Assembly (NCBI GenBank): GCA_963749875.1
Contig: CAVVOX010000004.1
Span: 1-64,000 of the forward strand
Source: JAHQVI01 sp963749875
GTDB lineage: Bacteria; Pseudomonadota; Alphaproteobacteria; Rhizobiales; Rhodomicrobiaceae
Direction: 5' to 3'
DNA length: 64,000 bases
Part shown: positions 46,454 to 55,100 of the stretch, piece by piece
Layout: each line of letters opens with the position of its first letter
Numbering within the stretch: position 1 is the first letter of the stretch
Program-made: the position numbers and the translations under genes
The notes under the pieces: generated by a model
What the model was told of the DNA's origin: nothing
What the model saw: the letters and a program-made list of their open reading frames with translations, nothing else
Database searches by the model: none

Positions 46454-46697
46454 CCGGTCAATGGTTCCTGCTTAACCGATCCGGGATCAAATGCCTATGG
46501 GATAGCGATACGGCGCTGGGCAACGGTGGAAAAGCGACGGCGCGGCGGTCCGCGGAAATCGCGCGGCGGGACCCGAAGCATGGGTGTGTTGTTTCCCATT
46601 CGATCAACATTTGCGGCTTGAGCAAGAGCGGGGTGCTCGTCATTCGTTCGAAAATTCCCCCTGCCACGCCCGCCGCCCGTCTTTTGGAGCTATCGCA

Positions 46698-46856
46698 ATG
46701 GACCTCATACGCATTCTCTTCTCTATCCTGCTGCCACCGCTTGGCGGCTTTCTTCAGGAAGGCGTCGGCAAGCAGTTCTGGCTGAATATCCTGCTGACGA
46801 TCCTTGGCTACATCCCCGGCATCGTTCACGCCGTTTACATCATCGCAAAGAAGTAA
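46698..46856 (+). CDS. Pmp3/YqaE-family small membrane protein
   Basis: A 52-residue protein with two hydrophobic helices, LIRILFSILLPPLGGFL and FWLNILLTILGYIPGIVHAVYII, the pattern of the Pmp3/YqaE/UPF0057 stress-induced membrane peptides. TTGGAGC nine bases before ATG 46698 fixes the start; the frame is open upstream but without family similarity. Members affect membrane potential and salt tolerance in yeast and plants; the bacterial role is unclear. The DUF4112 gene follows five bases later. Confidence 0.9.
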   Translation: MDLIRILFSILLPPLGGFLQEGVGKQFWLNILLTILGYIPGIVHAVYIIAKK

Positions 46857-46860
46857 GCCC

Positions 46861-47166
46861 ATGAACCGCCACGAAGAAGTTGCCCGCCTTGAGAATATGG
46901 CCTACTGGCTGGGCAGCCGTTTTCGGATAACCGGCACGAATGTCCGCTTCGGGCTCGACGCGATCCTGGGCCTCATTCCCGGTCTTGGCGACGGCGTGCT
47001 GGCATCGCCGTCCGCCTATCTGATCATGGCCGCGCAGCGTCTCGGCGCTTCGAACTGGCTGATGGTGCGCATGGCGGCGAATGTCGGGATCGATATGATT
47101 CTAGGCGCGGTCCCGCTCGTAGGCGACATATTCGACGTCGGCTTCAAGGCGAATCGGCGGCCATGA
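46861..47166 (+). CDS. DUF4112 protein, apparently truncated
   Basis: A 101-residue protein of the DUF4112 family: LENMAYWLGSRFRITGTNVRFGLDAILGLIPGLGD is followed by a membrane-associated Gly/Val-rich segment and LGAVPLVGDIFDVGFKANRR. Family members usually continue with a further 15-40 residues after the NRR motif, whereas this one stops one residue later at 47166. The break coincides with the cut end of a convergent gene remnant, suggesting a deletion. Coupled to the Pmp3 gene. Confidence 0.8.
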   Translation: MNRHEEVARLENMAYWLGSRFRITGTNVRFGLDAILGLIPGLGDGVLASPSAYLIMAAQRLGASNWLMVRMAANVGIDMILGAVPLVGDIFDVGFKANRRP

Positions 47167-47402
47167 GCAGGCCAGTAATTCGCGGCAAAGGCACGCCATG
47201 CCGCATCCCCGGCGAGCAATCGCGCATAAAGCGGACCGTAGAGCAGACGCAACTGGTCGTTCACGCGCTCCAGCCTTGCTCAGCGGGCTTCCGTTGCGCG
47301 GCAATGGAAATAGGTGAAGAGCCAGCCCCCGGCGGCAATGATGCGTGACGCCAAAACCGCCAGAAGCGTTGTCGGAACAGAATTGTCCAGAAGAGGGGGC
47401 AT
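47160..47402 (-). pseudogene. Remnant of a hypothetical protein gene
   Basis: From ATG 47402 the minus strand codes for a hydrophobic N-terminus (SVPTTLLAVLASRIIAAGGWLFTYF), meets a TGA at 47280-47282, then continues in the same frame with RLERVNDQLRLLYGPLYAR and AAWRAFAANYWPAHG. The second part reads like a genuine protein (a small membrane-anchored protein with an LYGPL motif). Its 3' end is lost where it meets the DUF4112 gene. I cannot name the family. Confidence 0.5.
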
Positions 47403-47426
47403 GCGCCGTCCCGGTAGTGTTGACTT

Positions 47427-47891
47427 TTAGCCGAAAATACCGGTTACCGAATCCCAGATGGAGCCTCCACCGGAATCGCCCTTCGACATCTTGACCGTTT
47501 CCGGCGTGATATCCTTGAAGGCGTCAAGTGTGGCGAGCGTTTCAGGGCCGGCAATCCCGTCGACTTTCAGGCCTTTTGTTTCCTGATAGCTGCGGACGGC
47601 CTTTTCCGTGCCAGGACCATATTTGCCGTCGGCTTCAATTTTCAGCGCCTGCTGGAGAGTCTTGACCGTCTCCCCGTGCGATCCCTGTTTCAACAGGATC
47701 AGCTCATGCAAGCCCATATGAGCAAACGTGTCCGGACCGGCGATGCCATCTACGGCGATATTCTCTTTTTTCTGATAGTCCTTCAGCGCCTTTTCGGTAT
47801 TCGGCCCGAACTTGCCGTCAGCCGTGATGCCGAGCTTCTCCTGCAAGCGTTTGACCGGAGCGCCAGAGACGCCTTCTTTCAAAATCGTCAT
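47427..47891 (-). CDS. Protein with two peptidoglycan-binding-like domains
   Basis: A 154-residue protein made of two tandem PG_binding_1 repeats. The first has GAPVKRLQEKLGITADGKFGP and GIAGPDTFAHMG, the second has GETVKTLQQALKIEADGKYGP and GIAGPETLATLD. A Gly/Ser-rich tail follows. No signal peptide or catalytic domain is visible, so how it would reach peptidoglycan is unclear; a cytoplasmic or phage-like role is possible. ATGAGGAAAAC upstream supports ATG 47891. Confidence 0.85.
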   Translation of the reverse strand: MTILKEGVSGAPVKRLQEKLGITADGKFGPNTEKALKDYQKKENIAVDGIAGPDTFAHMGLHELILLKQGSHGETVKTLQQALKIEADGKYGPGTEKAVRSYQETKGLKVDGIAGPETLATLDAFKDITPETVKMSKGDSGGGSIWDSVTGIFG

Positions 47892-48087
47892 TTCAGTTTT
47901 CCTCATAATTCATTGGCAGAGAGGAAACTCGCAAGAGGCGCGAATAGTTGCCGAAGAATCAGACCGTTGAATGAACAGGCGGGATGCACGAAGTTTCACA
48001 CCGTATCCGCCTTGCGGCCGGACGCCGCGACCAACGGAAAAAGTGAGGGCAGCGATCCGCTCCCCTCATGCCAGATACGGGCGGGTC

Positions 48088-48684
48088 TTAAGCCGCCGCG
48101 AACATCTGCTCGACATGCTCCCAGTTGATGAGATTGTCGAACCAGGCTTCGAGATATTTCGGGCGCGCGTTGCGATAGTCGATGTAATAGGAATGCTCCC
48201 AGACGTCGCATCCAAGCAGCGGTTTGGCGCCATGAACCAGCGGGTTCTCGCCATTCGGGGTCTTCATCACCTCAAGCTTGCCGTCCTTCATGGCCAGCCA
48301 GCACCAGCCCGATCCGAACTGGCCTTTGCCCGCCTCGATGAAGGCTTCGCGGAATTTGTCGAAGCCGCCGAGATCGCTGTCGATCCGCGCTGCGAGCGTG
48401 CCGGGAACTTTGCGACCGCCGCCGCCCGGCTTCATCCATTTCCAGAAGTGAATGTGATTGTAATGCTGACCGGCATTGTTGAAAAGCGGCTGATTTGAGC
48501 CGTAGGCCTCTTTCACGACATCCTCGAGGGCTTTGCCTTCCAGGCCCGATCCGACGAGCAGCTTGTTGCCGGTCTCGACATAGGCGTTGTGGTGCTTGTC
48601 GTGATGATATTCCAGCGTTTCGGCCGACATATAGGGCTGCAACGCGTCATACGCATAGGGTAGGTCCGGTAATTCGAATGCCAC
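48088..48684 (-). CDS. sodB: Superoxide dismutase, Fe/Mn type
   Basis: A 198-residue SOD. Metal ligands are His in YHHDKHHNAYVE (residue ~27), His in AGQHYNHIHFWKW (residue ~74), Asp and His in LLGCDVWEHSYYIDYRN. Gln-bearing NNAGQHYNH (Q ahead of the second His) and GQFGSGW patterns favour the iron or cambialistic type. It removes superoxide in the cytoplasm. GAGGAGAG lies before the ATG. Length matches rhizobial SodB. Confidence 0.95.
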   Translation of the reverse strand: MAFELPDLPYAYDALQPYMSAETLEYHHDKHHNAYVETGNKLLVGSGLEGKALEDVVKEAYGSNQPLFNNAGQHYNHIHFWKWMKPGGGGRKVPGTLAARIDSDLGGFDKFREAFIEAGKGQFGSGWCWLAMKDGKLEVMKTPNGENPLVHGAKPLLGCDVWEHSYYIDYRNARPKYLEAWFDNLINWEHVEQMFAAA

Positions 48685-48762
48685 GGCGCTCTCCTCTTAA
48701 CGTTTGGCTGAATTCATACGCCGAAACGTAGTCTTAGAAGTGGGGAGAGGCAAGCGGCGCGC

Positions 48763-48800
48763 AAAAAAGTGGGGCATGAAGTCCCTGAACTTCATGCCCC
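48763..48800 (-). terminator. Strong Rho-independent terminator on the minus strand
   Basis: A 12-bp perfect stem GGGGCATGAAGT/ACTTCATGCCCC (48771-48800) with a 6-nt loop, followed on the minus strand by AC and TTTTTT. It lies 145 bp beyond the isochorismatase-family stop codon. The interval contains the dyad CTGAAC-N16-GTTCAG and no coding frame, so it ends either a long 3' UTR or a separate small RNA. Confidence 0.85.
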
Positions 48801-48945
48801 TGGATGTTGCCGAGGAAAGGTTCGTTGGATGACACAGGGATCGAACGCTTATGAGAATGACGCTCCGCCTCTGAACCGTATATGAACGCCTTGTTCAGCT
48901 TACTTTTGGGTGGCGCGGTCCGGATCGTCGGGGTTTTCGGCCGGG

Positions 48946-49503
48946 CTATTTGATGAGAGGCAGCAATGCCTTGAACTCCGCCGTTCCGGCTTTTTCGAGC
49001 CATTCGAAAAGCACCATTTCGCTGTCGACGATGAATGCCCCGCATCGGTCCAGACGGCGCAGCGCGAGTTCGCGGCTCGTCTCCGCGCGGGAACCGACGG
49101 CGTCGGCGGCGATGAACACTTCAAAGCCGTCGGCAATCAGATCGAGCGCGGTCTGCGTGACACAGACATGCGTTTCGATGCCGGCGATCACGATCTGGCC
49201 CCGCCCCTGGTCGCGATGATCCTCCAGATGATGGCGCAGGGGATCGTTCTTCATGCCGGAGAATTCCAGCTTTTCGAAATAGGAGGCATGATTGCCCATC
49301 GCCTTGCGCAGCGGCTCGACCGTCCGCCCCAGGCCCTTCGGATATTCCTCGGAAACGGTGATAGGGATGCCGAGCGTCTTCGCCGCCTCGATCAGCCGCG
49401 TTGTCCGCTCGACAATATCTTGCTTATTCGGGATGGGTGGTAAGACTTTTTCCTGTATGTCGACGACGAGCAGCTGAGACAGCCTCTGGTGCATTCGCAT
49501 CAT
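48946..49503 (-). CDS. Isochorismatase-family hydrolase
   Basis: A 185-residue cysteine hydrolase of the YcaC/nicotinamidase superfamily. The catalytic Asp is in LLVVDIQEKVLPPI near residue 16, the lysine probably in the YFEKLEFSG region, and the nucleophile Cys in GIETHVCVTQTALDL. These three form the family triad. It hydrolyses an unknown amide or ester. Two adjacent ATG codons (49503 and 49500) are possible starts. It is divergent from maf. Confidence 0.87.
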   Translation of the reverse strand: MMRMHQRLSQLLVVDIQEKVLPPIPNKQDIVERTTRLIEAAKTLGIPITVSEEYPKGLGRTVEPLRKAMGNHASYFEKLEFSGMKNDPLRHHLEDHRDQGRGQIVIAGIETHVCVTQTALDLIADGFEVFIAADAVGSRAETSRELALRRLDRCGAFIVDSEMVLFEWLEKAGTAEFKALLPLIK

Positions 49504-49756
49504 CTTGCGTAACTCACAGCGTTGCCGACGTGGCACACTCCGAACGTGGTAGCGGACTCTAGCGCAAAGCTCCGGTCGGATGAAGGAAAACCATCCCCGC
49601 CGCTGGCAATTCTGCCGATCCGGCTGGCAATATAATCGAACGCGGTTTCCGGAGGGTATCGCTTCCGATTGCCGCGGAGACGCTTGATTTTATGACCCGC
49701 GCCAGCCAATCTCTGCCGCGCATTGCCCGCTTGCGGCGCTTGCCCCATTCGAAACC

Positions 49757-50509
49757 ATGACCGGCCGACATCCGATGATTTTTCAAAAGGTTGCCTCGCT
49801 TACGGCTCAGAAACAAACCGGACCCGATGCACCCCCGAAGCCCGACAGAGGAGCGAAGAGCGCAAAGCGGCCGCTTGCCCATCATTTGCTGGTCCTGGCC
49901 AGCGGCTCGCCCCGGCGCCTCGCGCTGCTAGAGCAGGTCGGCATCGAGCCGACCGCGCTCCGGCCCGCGACGATCGATGAAACGCCGAAACGCAGCGAGC
50001 GGCCGCGCAGTCTCGCACAGCGTCTGGCAAAGGCCAAAGCGCTTGCCGCGCATGAGCGCATTCAGAACGAGCCCGATCTGAAAGACGCCTTCGTGCTTGC
50101 TGCCGATACGGTCGTTGCCGTAGGCCGGATGTCGATCGGAAAGCCGGAATATCTCGACGAGGCGGCAAAGGCGCTCGCGACGCTGTCCGGCCGCACGCAT
50201 AAGGTCTACACCGCCGTCTGCGTGGTGACGCCCGAGGGCAAGATACGCATGCGGACAGTGGAAACCCGCGTGCGCATGAAGCGGCTCAGCCGCCAGGAAA
50301 CCGAGAGCTATCTCGCCTGCGGCGAATGGCGGGGCAAAGCCGGCGGTTATGCCATTCAGGGGATCGCCGGCGCGTTCGCCCAAAAGATCGTCGGATCCTA
50401 TTCCAATGTCGTGGGTTTACCGTTGATCGAGGTCGTCGGCCTGCTTGCGGGCGAGGGCTTCCCTGTCTATTTCAATTGGCTGAACCGCGCCGATGTTGAC
50501 GGCGGATGA
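49757..50509 (+). CDS. maf: Maf-family nucleotide pyrophosphatase
   Basis: A Maf/YhdE-like protein that hydrolyses non-canonical or selected nucleoside triphosphates. Blocks are LLVLASGSPRRLALLEQVG, FVLAADTVVAVGRM, SGRTHKVYTAVCVV and the C-terminal GGYAIQGIAGAFAQKIVGSYSNVVGLPL. The family normally starts at the LVLASGSPRR strand. This frame has about 43 extra residues, basic and Pro/Lys-rich, and either a true extension or a later non-ATG start is possible. It overlaps yacG by ATGA, the usual alphaproteobacterial gene pair. Confidence 0.93.
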   Translation: MTGRHPMIFQKVASLTAQKQTGPDAPPKPDRGAKSAKRPLAHHLLVLASGSPRRLALLEQVGIEPTALRPATIDETPKRSERPRSLAQRLAKAKALAAHERIQNEPDLKDAFVLAADTVVAVGRMSIGKPEYLDEAAKALATLSGRTHKVYTAVCVVTPEGKIRMRTVETRVRMKRLSRQETESYLACGEWRGKAGGYAIQGIAGAFAQKIVGSYSNVVGLPLIEVVGLLAGEGFPVYFNWLNRADVDGG

Positions 50510-50772
50510 ATGAGCGGATTGCGAGGGCTGGCATGGCCGAGCAAAAAGCCGAAAAGGACTTGCGCTGTCCCATTTGCGGCGAGCCTTGCTTGCAGGACTA
50601 TCGCCCGTTCTGCTCGAAACGCTGCGCCGATGTCGATCTCGGCCGCTGGCTGAGCGGGCGATATGCGATCCCCGTCACCGAGGACAGCGATGAGGACGGG
50701 GATGACAGCGGCGAACGGGCGCTGGACCAATCCACGGCGGGCGATCGGCGGGATAACTCCGGACATGCATGA
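50506..50772 (+). CDS. yacG: DNA gyrase inhibitor YacG
   Basis: An 88-residue zinc protein. The ligands are in RCPICGEPC and FCSKRCADVDLGRWL, the defining YacG pattern, followed by YAIPV and an acidic tail. E. coli YacG binds GyrB and inhibits gyrase. Its ATG overlaps the maf stop, so translation is coupled. Confidence 0.95.
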   Translation: MNERIARAGMAEQKAEKDLRCPICGEPCLQDYRPFCSKRCADVDLGRWLSGRYAIPVTEDSDEDGDDSGERALDQSTAGDRRDNSGHA

Positions 50773-50969
50773 TTTTAGCTAAATTCCGTTCGCTCTTACC
50801 CGGCATTCCCCTGAGCGACCGGTCAAATCCGTCTGACGTTTCAAAGCCAGTCGACGTCCAATTCGGGCTGCCTCTTCCCTCCCCGCGTCCCGGTTTGATC
50901 TTTTCTAGACACGCGGCCTCCGATTACCTATAACCCAACTCCGTCAGGCGCAGCACGCCGATATCTCAA

Positions 50970-51066
<97 letters not shown>

Positions 51067-51069
51067 GTT

Positions 51070-51478
51070 TCATAGGGCCGATAATTTCCGACTGAGGGGA
51101 TTTTGTGGGGGCTCCCTGTGGACAACTCCCCGCAAAACGACCAGTTCCGGTTTCCTCCCATCCGTCTCACAGACTGTATTGGCCGCTTCGATAAGGCGTG
51201 ACAGTTCGGCGGCCGAATAATGCGTCGTGATGCGACCAGATACGTGGCCGAGCAGGTCCTGACGATCCTCAAAGCTCACTCCTGCAGCCCGGAGGCGTCG
51301 GCCGAACGTATGCTTCAAGTCATGAACTCGGACCTGCTGAAGTCCCGCCTCTTTCCGGCTTCGCAACCAAGCAGAATTAAGCATCCGGGTGATCGGTCTT
51401 CCACGAAATGAAAAGACAAAGTCCGAATGTGTTCCGCGCCGCCGCTTCACTGGCCCACTTTTGCACCGGTGGTTACAG
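51070..51478 (-). pseudogene. Tyrosine recombinase (integrase), C-terminal fragment
   Basis: About 130 residues of a phage-type integrase catalytic domain. The box-II region reads VHDLKHTFGRRLR (usually HxLRHT), followed by LLGHVSGRITTHYS with the His and the nucleophilic Tyr. The N-terminal core-binding part and first catalytic Arg are missing. The fragment ends where resolvase-like sequence begins. Its place directly beside the tRNA is normal for the integrase that inserted the island. Confidence 0.8.
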
Positions 51479-51850
51479 CTCACGCCGGACATTGGTTTCG
51501 AACTGAGCGAAGACAGCCAGCATTCCGAAAAACGCTTTGCCCGCCGATGTCGATGTGTCGACCGATTGCTCCAGCACTCGCAGCGCCGCGGCTTTCACCT
51601 CGAATTCATGCGCGATATTTGCCAGGTCCCGCAGCGAACGCCCAAGGCGGTCGAGGCGCGTTACGACCAGCGTGTCGCCTTCGGACAGAACCTTCAGTGT
51701 CAGGAGCAATTGATCGCGGCCATCGCGCTTCGTACCGCTGATCTTTTCTTCGAAGATGATAGCGCAATCATCCTGCTCAAGCGCCGCCTTCTGAATTGCC
51801 AGATCCTGATCCGCGCTGGAGACCCGCGCATAACCGATTTTCCGTCCCAT
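51473..51850 (-). pseudogene. Serine recombinase (resolvase), N-terminal domain only
   Basis: A 125-residue resolvase/invertase catalytic domain: KIGYARVSSADQDL with the nucleophilic Ser, VVTRLDRLGRSLRDL, and FFGMLAVFAQFETN. The frame stops after VRREL, whereas full resolvases continue with a helix and a DNA-binding HTH. The C-terminal part was lost at the junction with the integrase remnant. Start ATG 51850 begins the conserved domain. Confidence 0.85.
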
Positions 51851-51862
51851 CTGCTTGCCACA

Positions 51863-51888
51863 TGTCACATGAGAATATGCCTGTGACA
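51863..51888. promoter_or_regulatory. Inverted repeat upstream of the resolvase gene
   Basis: TGTCACA-N12-TGTGACA lies 13-38 bp upstream of the resolvase start. It resembles a resolvase-binding subsite or operator in form and position. The remaining spacer to the NRPS gene (51889-52144) holds no gene that I can see. Confidence 0.4.
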
Positions 51889-52144
51889 TTTAGCGTAACA
51901 TGGACTCGAAATCAACCCTGATGTGACGCACTTTGATGGGTACGACAGATGTACCGTCAGGGTGTACCACGATAATACAGCAAAAGCGTCTCGAAGGCGC
52001 GCACTTACAGTCATCGAGACGTAGGTTTTGTCAGTGCGCTTCTTTGCGGACAGACGGTAGTCTAATATCAACACAGCTCAGCGCCTGTGGATCATCCGAT
52101 GGCGGTCTGCGTAACCGTGCTCATCCCTAAGCTAAGGCAAAGGT

Positions 52145-55100
52145 TCATGAAGCTCCGTCCAAGCAGGCGAGGGATGCAACGAAAAGCGAATGCTTTTTCA
52201 TCTTAGCGAGGAAGTGTGCACGCTGATCCTCATCAGGGATCGCTTCCGCCAGCTGTTGATAATAATCTCCTCTTCCTGAGGCGTCTTCGGCCAACTTCCT
52301 GGCAAGCACGTTCGCGAAGGGGCCGACGAATTGCACGAGAGCGTCGCCCGCCACCTGCACGTCGGTGCCCGACAGTGTGGCGTCCAATTGCACAGCCGCA
52401 ACGGCTTTGTCGCCCCGAAGCACAATTTCAGCCTCCTGCCGGAAACGACGCGCTTCTGATTCAGAGAGAATCTGTTCGGACAGCGCGGCGAGCAGCTGGT
52501 CCGGGTTGGTCGTTTTTTCCGAGATCTTCCTGACAATGAGCTGCGCGAGCGGGCCGATTGAATTTGCCAGTGCGGCTTCCACGGCTTCCAGTGTTTCTGG
52601 CATCAGCCTGGCGACTCTTTTGCCGTCGATTTGGGTGGCCGACAAAGCTTGCGGGTCCGACATGGGCTCACAGGGAACGCCCTGCCAGCGCATCGATTCG
52701 GGCAGCAAATCACCCTTCATCAAGACCGACATCGGCGCCAGAGATGCACCACGCTGCATTCTCGTGTCATAAAGCACAACGGCCATGTTCCCGACGGAAC
52801 ACCCTGTGCCAATGCGCAGATAGTCCGCCTTGAAGACGCGGTCCTCAAACAGATGGGTTTGAACCGTTGCGCCGAGGTTGAGCGAGGCAAAATCACCGAT
52901 CCAGACGAGATCGATTTCAGAGAACAATGTCGACTCCAGGAAGCACCATTTGCCGACCTTGCACCCCATAGCGCGCAGGCAGGATGCCACGAAGAGCGTG
53001 CCCAGCATCGGTTCCATGACCGGCGCAGCTATGGCTTCATAAGCTCCATTCACGAGCTCATTGAACCATACGAAGCGCGACCAGAGCGGTTTGACGACTG
53101 GTTCAATTCTGCCAAGGGCGATGCGCTTTATCAGCGCGGCGCTGGCGACCATCGTGATGACCAGTGCAACCATGGCGAACGGTACGATCAGCACGACCGC
53201 CCAAAGCGGCAGCAGAGTGTACGCCAGTGACACGATCGTTACGAGAGCAACAAGATGGGCCATCAACGCAAAGCCGGGGACGAGAATCCGCAATGCATCG
53301 ATGCGCGCGCGTGCGCGCTTGACCGCTGCGGTAGGCTCGAATGTCTCGGCTTGGGCAAAGCAGGTATCGCGTTGGGTCCGAGGCAGCGCGAAGCCGGGTG
53401 ATCCGAGCCAACGCGAACCGTGAGGCACCATCCACTGCCCGACCGGGGGTGTTGATCCAACGCCGATCAATACGTCGTCACCAATAACAGAGCCGCCCGG
53501 AACCAAAGCGCTGTTTCCAATGAACGTTCTGCTGCCAATGTAAACTGGAAGAACCTCGATAACGCCGCCGTGGATGCGCTGGCCTCCGACCAGGCAAGCG
53601 TCGGCGAGAAAGCAGCCATCACCGACCTCCAGCAGATCGGGATTAACCTGCATAGCCGTTGAAATTTCGGACCCTTTGCCAATCTTGGCGCCGAGCATGC
53701 GAAAGAGCGGAGGCAAATAGACTGTTGCGTAAACCGGCTCAAGGATGTCGCGCATATCTTCGAGCAGAAATCCCAGAAACCAGTGGCGCAGATAGTGCAC
53801 GCTGGCGAGCGGGTAAGTGCCAGGTTTAATGCGGCCGATCACCAGCCGTTTGAGCGCGATAACGCCGATGACAAACACCATAAGCGACAATGGCACGGAC
53901 AATAAGGCCGCGACGACCGACAGGCCCGCGCCTCCGATGACCCAGGCTCCGGCGATCAGGACCAACGCCGGAATCATCGTCGCGATGAGGAAATACCCCA
54001 TGACATAGATGAGGAGTAAGTGCAGCAGTCCGAACAGGATCGGTCGCCGCCGGGCACCTCTTTCCGGACCACGCGGCACGGCAACCTCCGCCGGTTTTGC
54101 AGGGATGCCGCGACGCCCCTCTCCAGCCGGGATCACCTCACCATCATTCAACAACGACATATCATCGAGGCGCGCCTCGTCCTGCAGCGAGGTGTCGAGC
54201 CCAAGACAGCATTGCATGCCGACAAAGCAATTCTGGCCGATCTTGACCGGCGCTATGTGGAGCATACCGTCTTCGACGCGGTAGCCGAGCATGTGTGTCT
54301 CTGCGCCAATGCTGGATCCCTCACCGATCGAGATGACGTCAAACGCGGCGCATATCGGCGTCGAAATGGTAACGCCCTTGCCAACTTTTGCGCCCATGGC
54401 CCGGCAATACAGCGTCATCAGTGGTGTGCCGGCGAACATCTGAGGCCAGCCTAGCGGCTGGAACCGGGTCACCAACCACCATCGGAAGTAATAGAAGCCC
54501 CAGACGGGATAGTGGCCAGGCTTGTATCGCCCGATAACAAGCCATTTTAGGGCGATGGTTAGCGCCAACATGCTGGGCCAAGCCAAAAAGGTGACGATGG
54601 TGGCTTGCTCCGCAGCCGCCGTCCACTCCATTTGGCCTTGCAAGACGCTGGCTATCAATATCGTGGCGTAGGCGACCGGCGCCGCCGCAATGCCGTAGTA
54701 AATGAGAAGTGTGACGGCCTGAAGCGCGACAACGGTCTGACGCTCGCGCACCGGCACGCTGTTAAAGGCCTCCTCGGCCGCCGTCAGGCCACGGATCTCC
54801 TTCCGGCCCTTCGAAAGTTTGCGGCCCGGCCCCACGATATCTTCCAGCGACCGCGCCAACTCCTTTACGGTCGAATGCCGGTAGATGTCGCGGACGGAGA
54901 AGTGCGTCAGCCCGATACGCTCCCGCATCGCCCGGGTCACCTTGGCGGCCATGAGCGAGTGTCCCTGCAAATCAGCAAAGAAATCATCTTCGATCGAGAT
55001 TGCGGAGACGCGGAAGCACTCCCGCCAAACCTCGACGATTTGCTGCTCCAGCTCATTCTCCGGCGCCACGACCGAACGATTATGTTCCGTTAAGAGCGTG

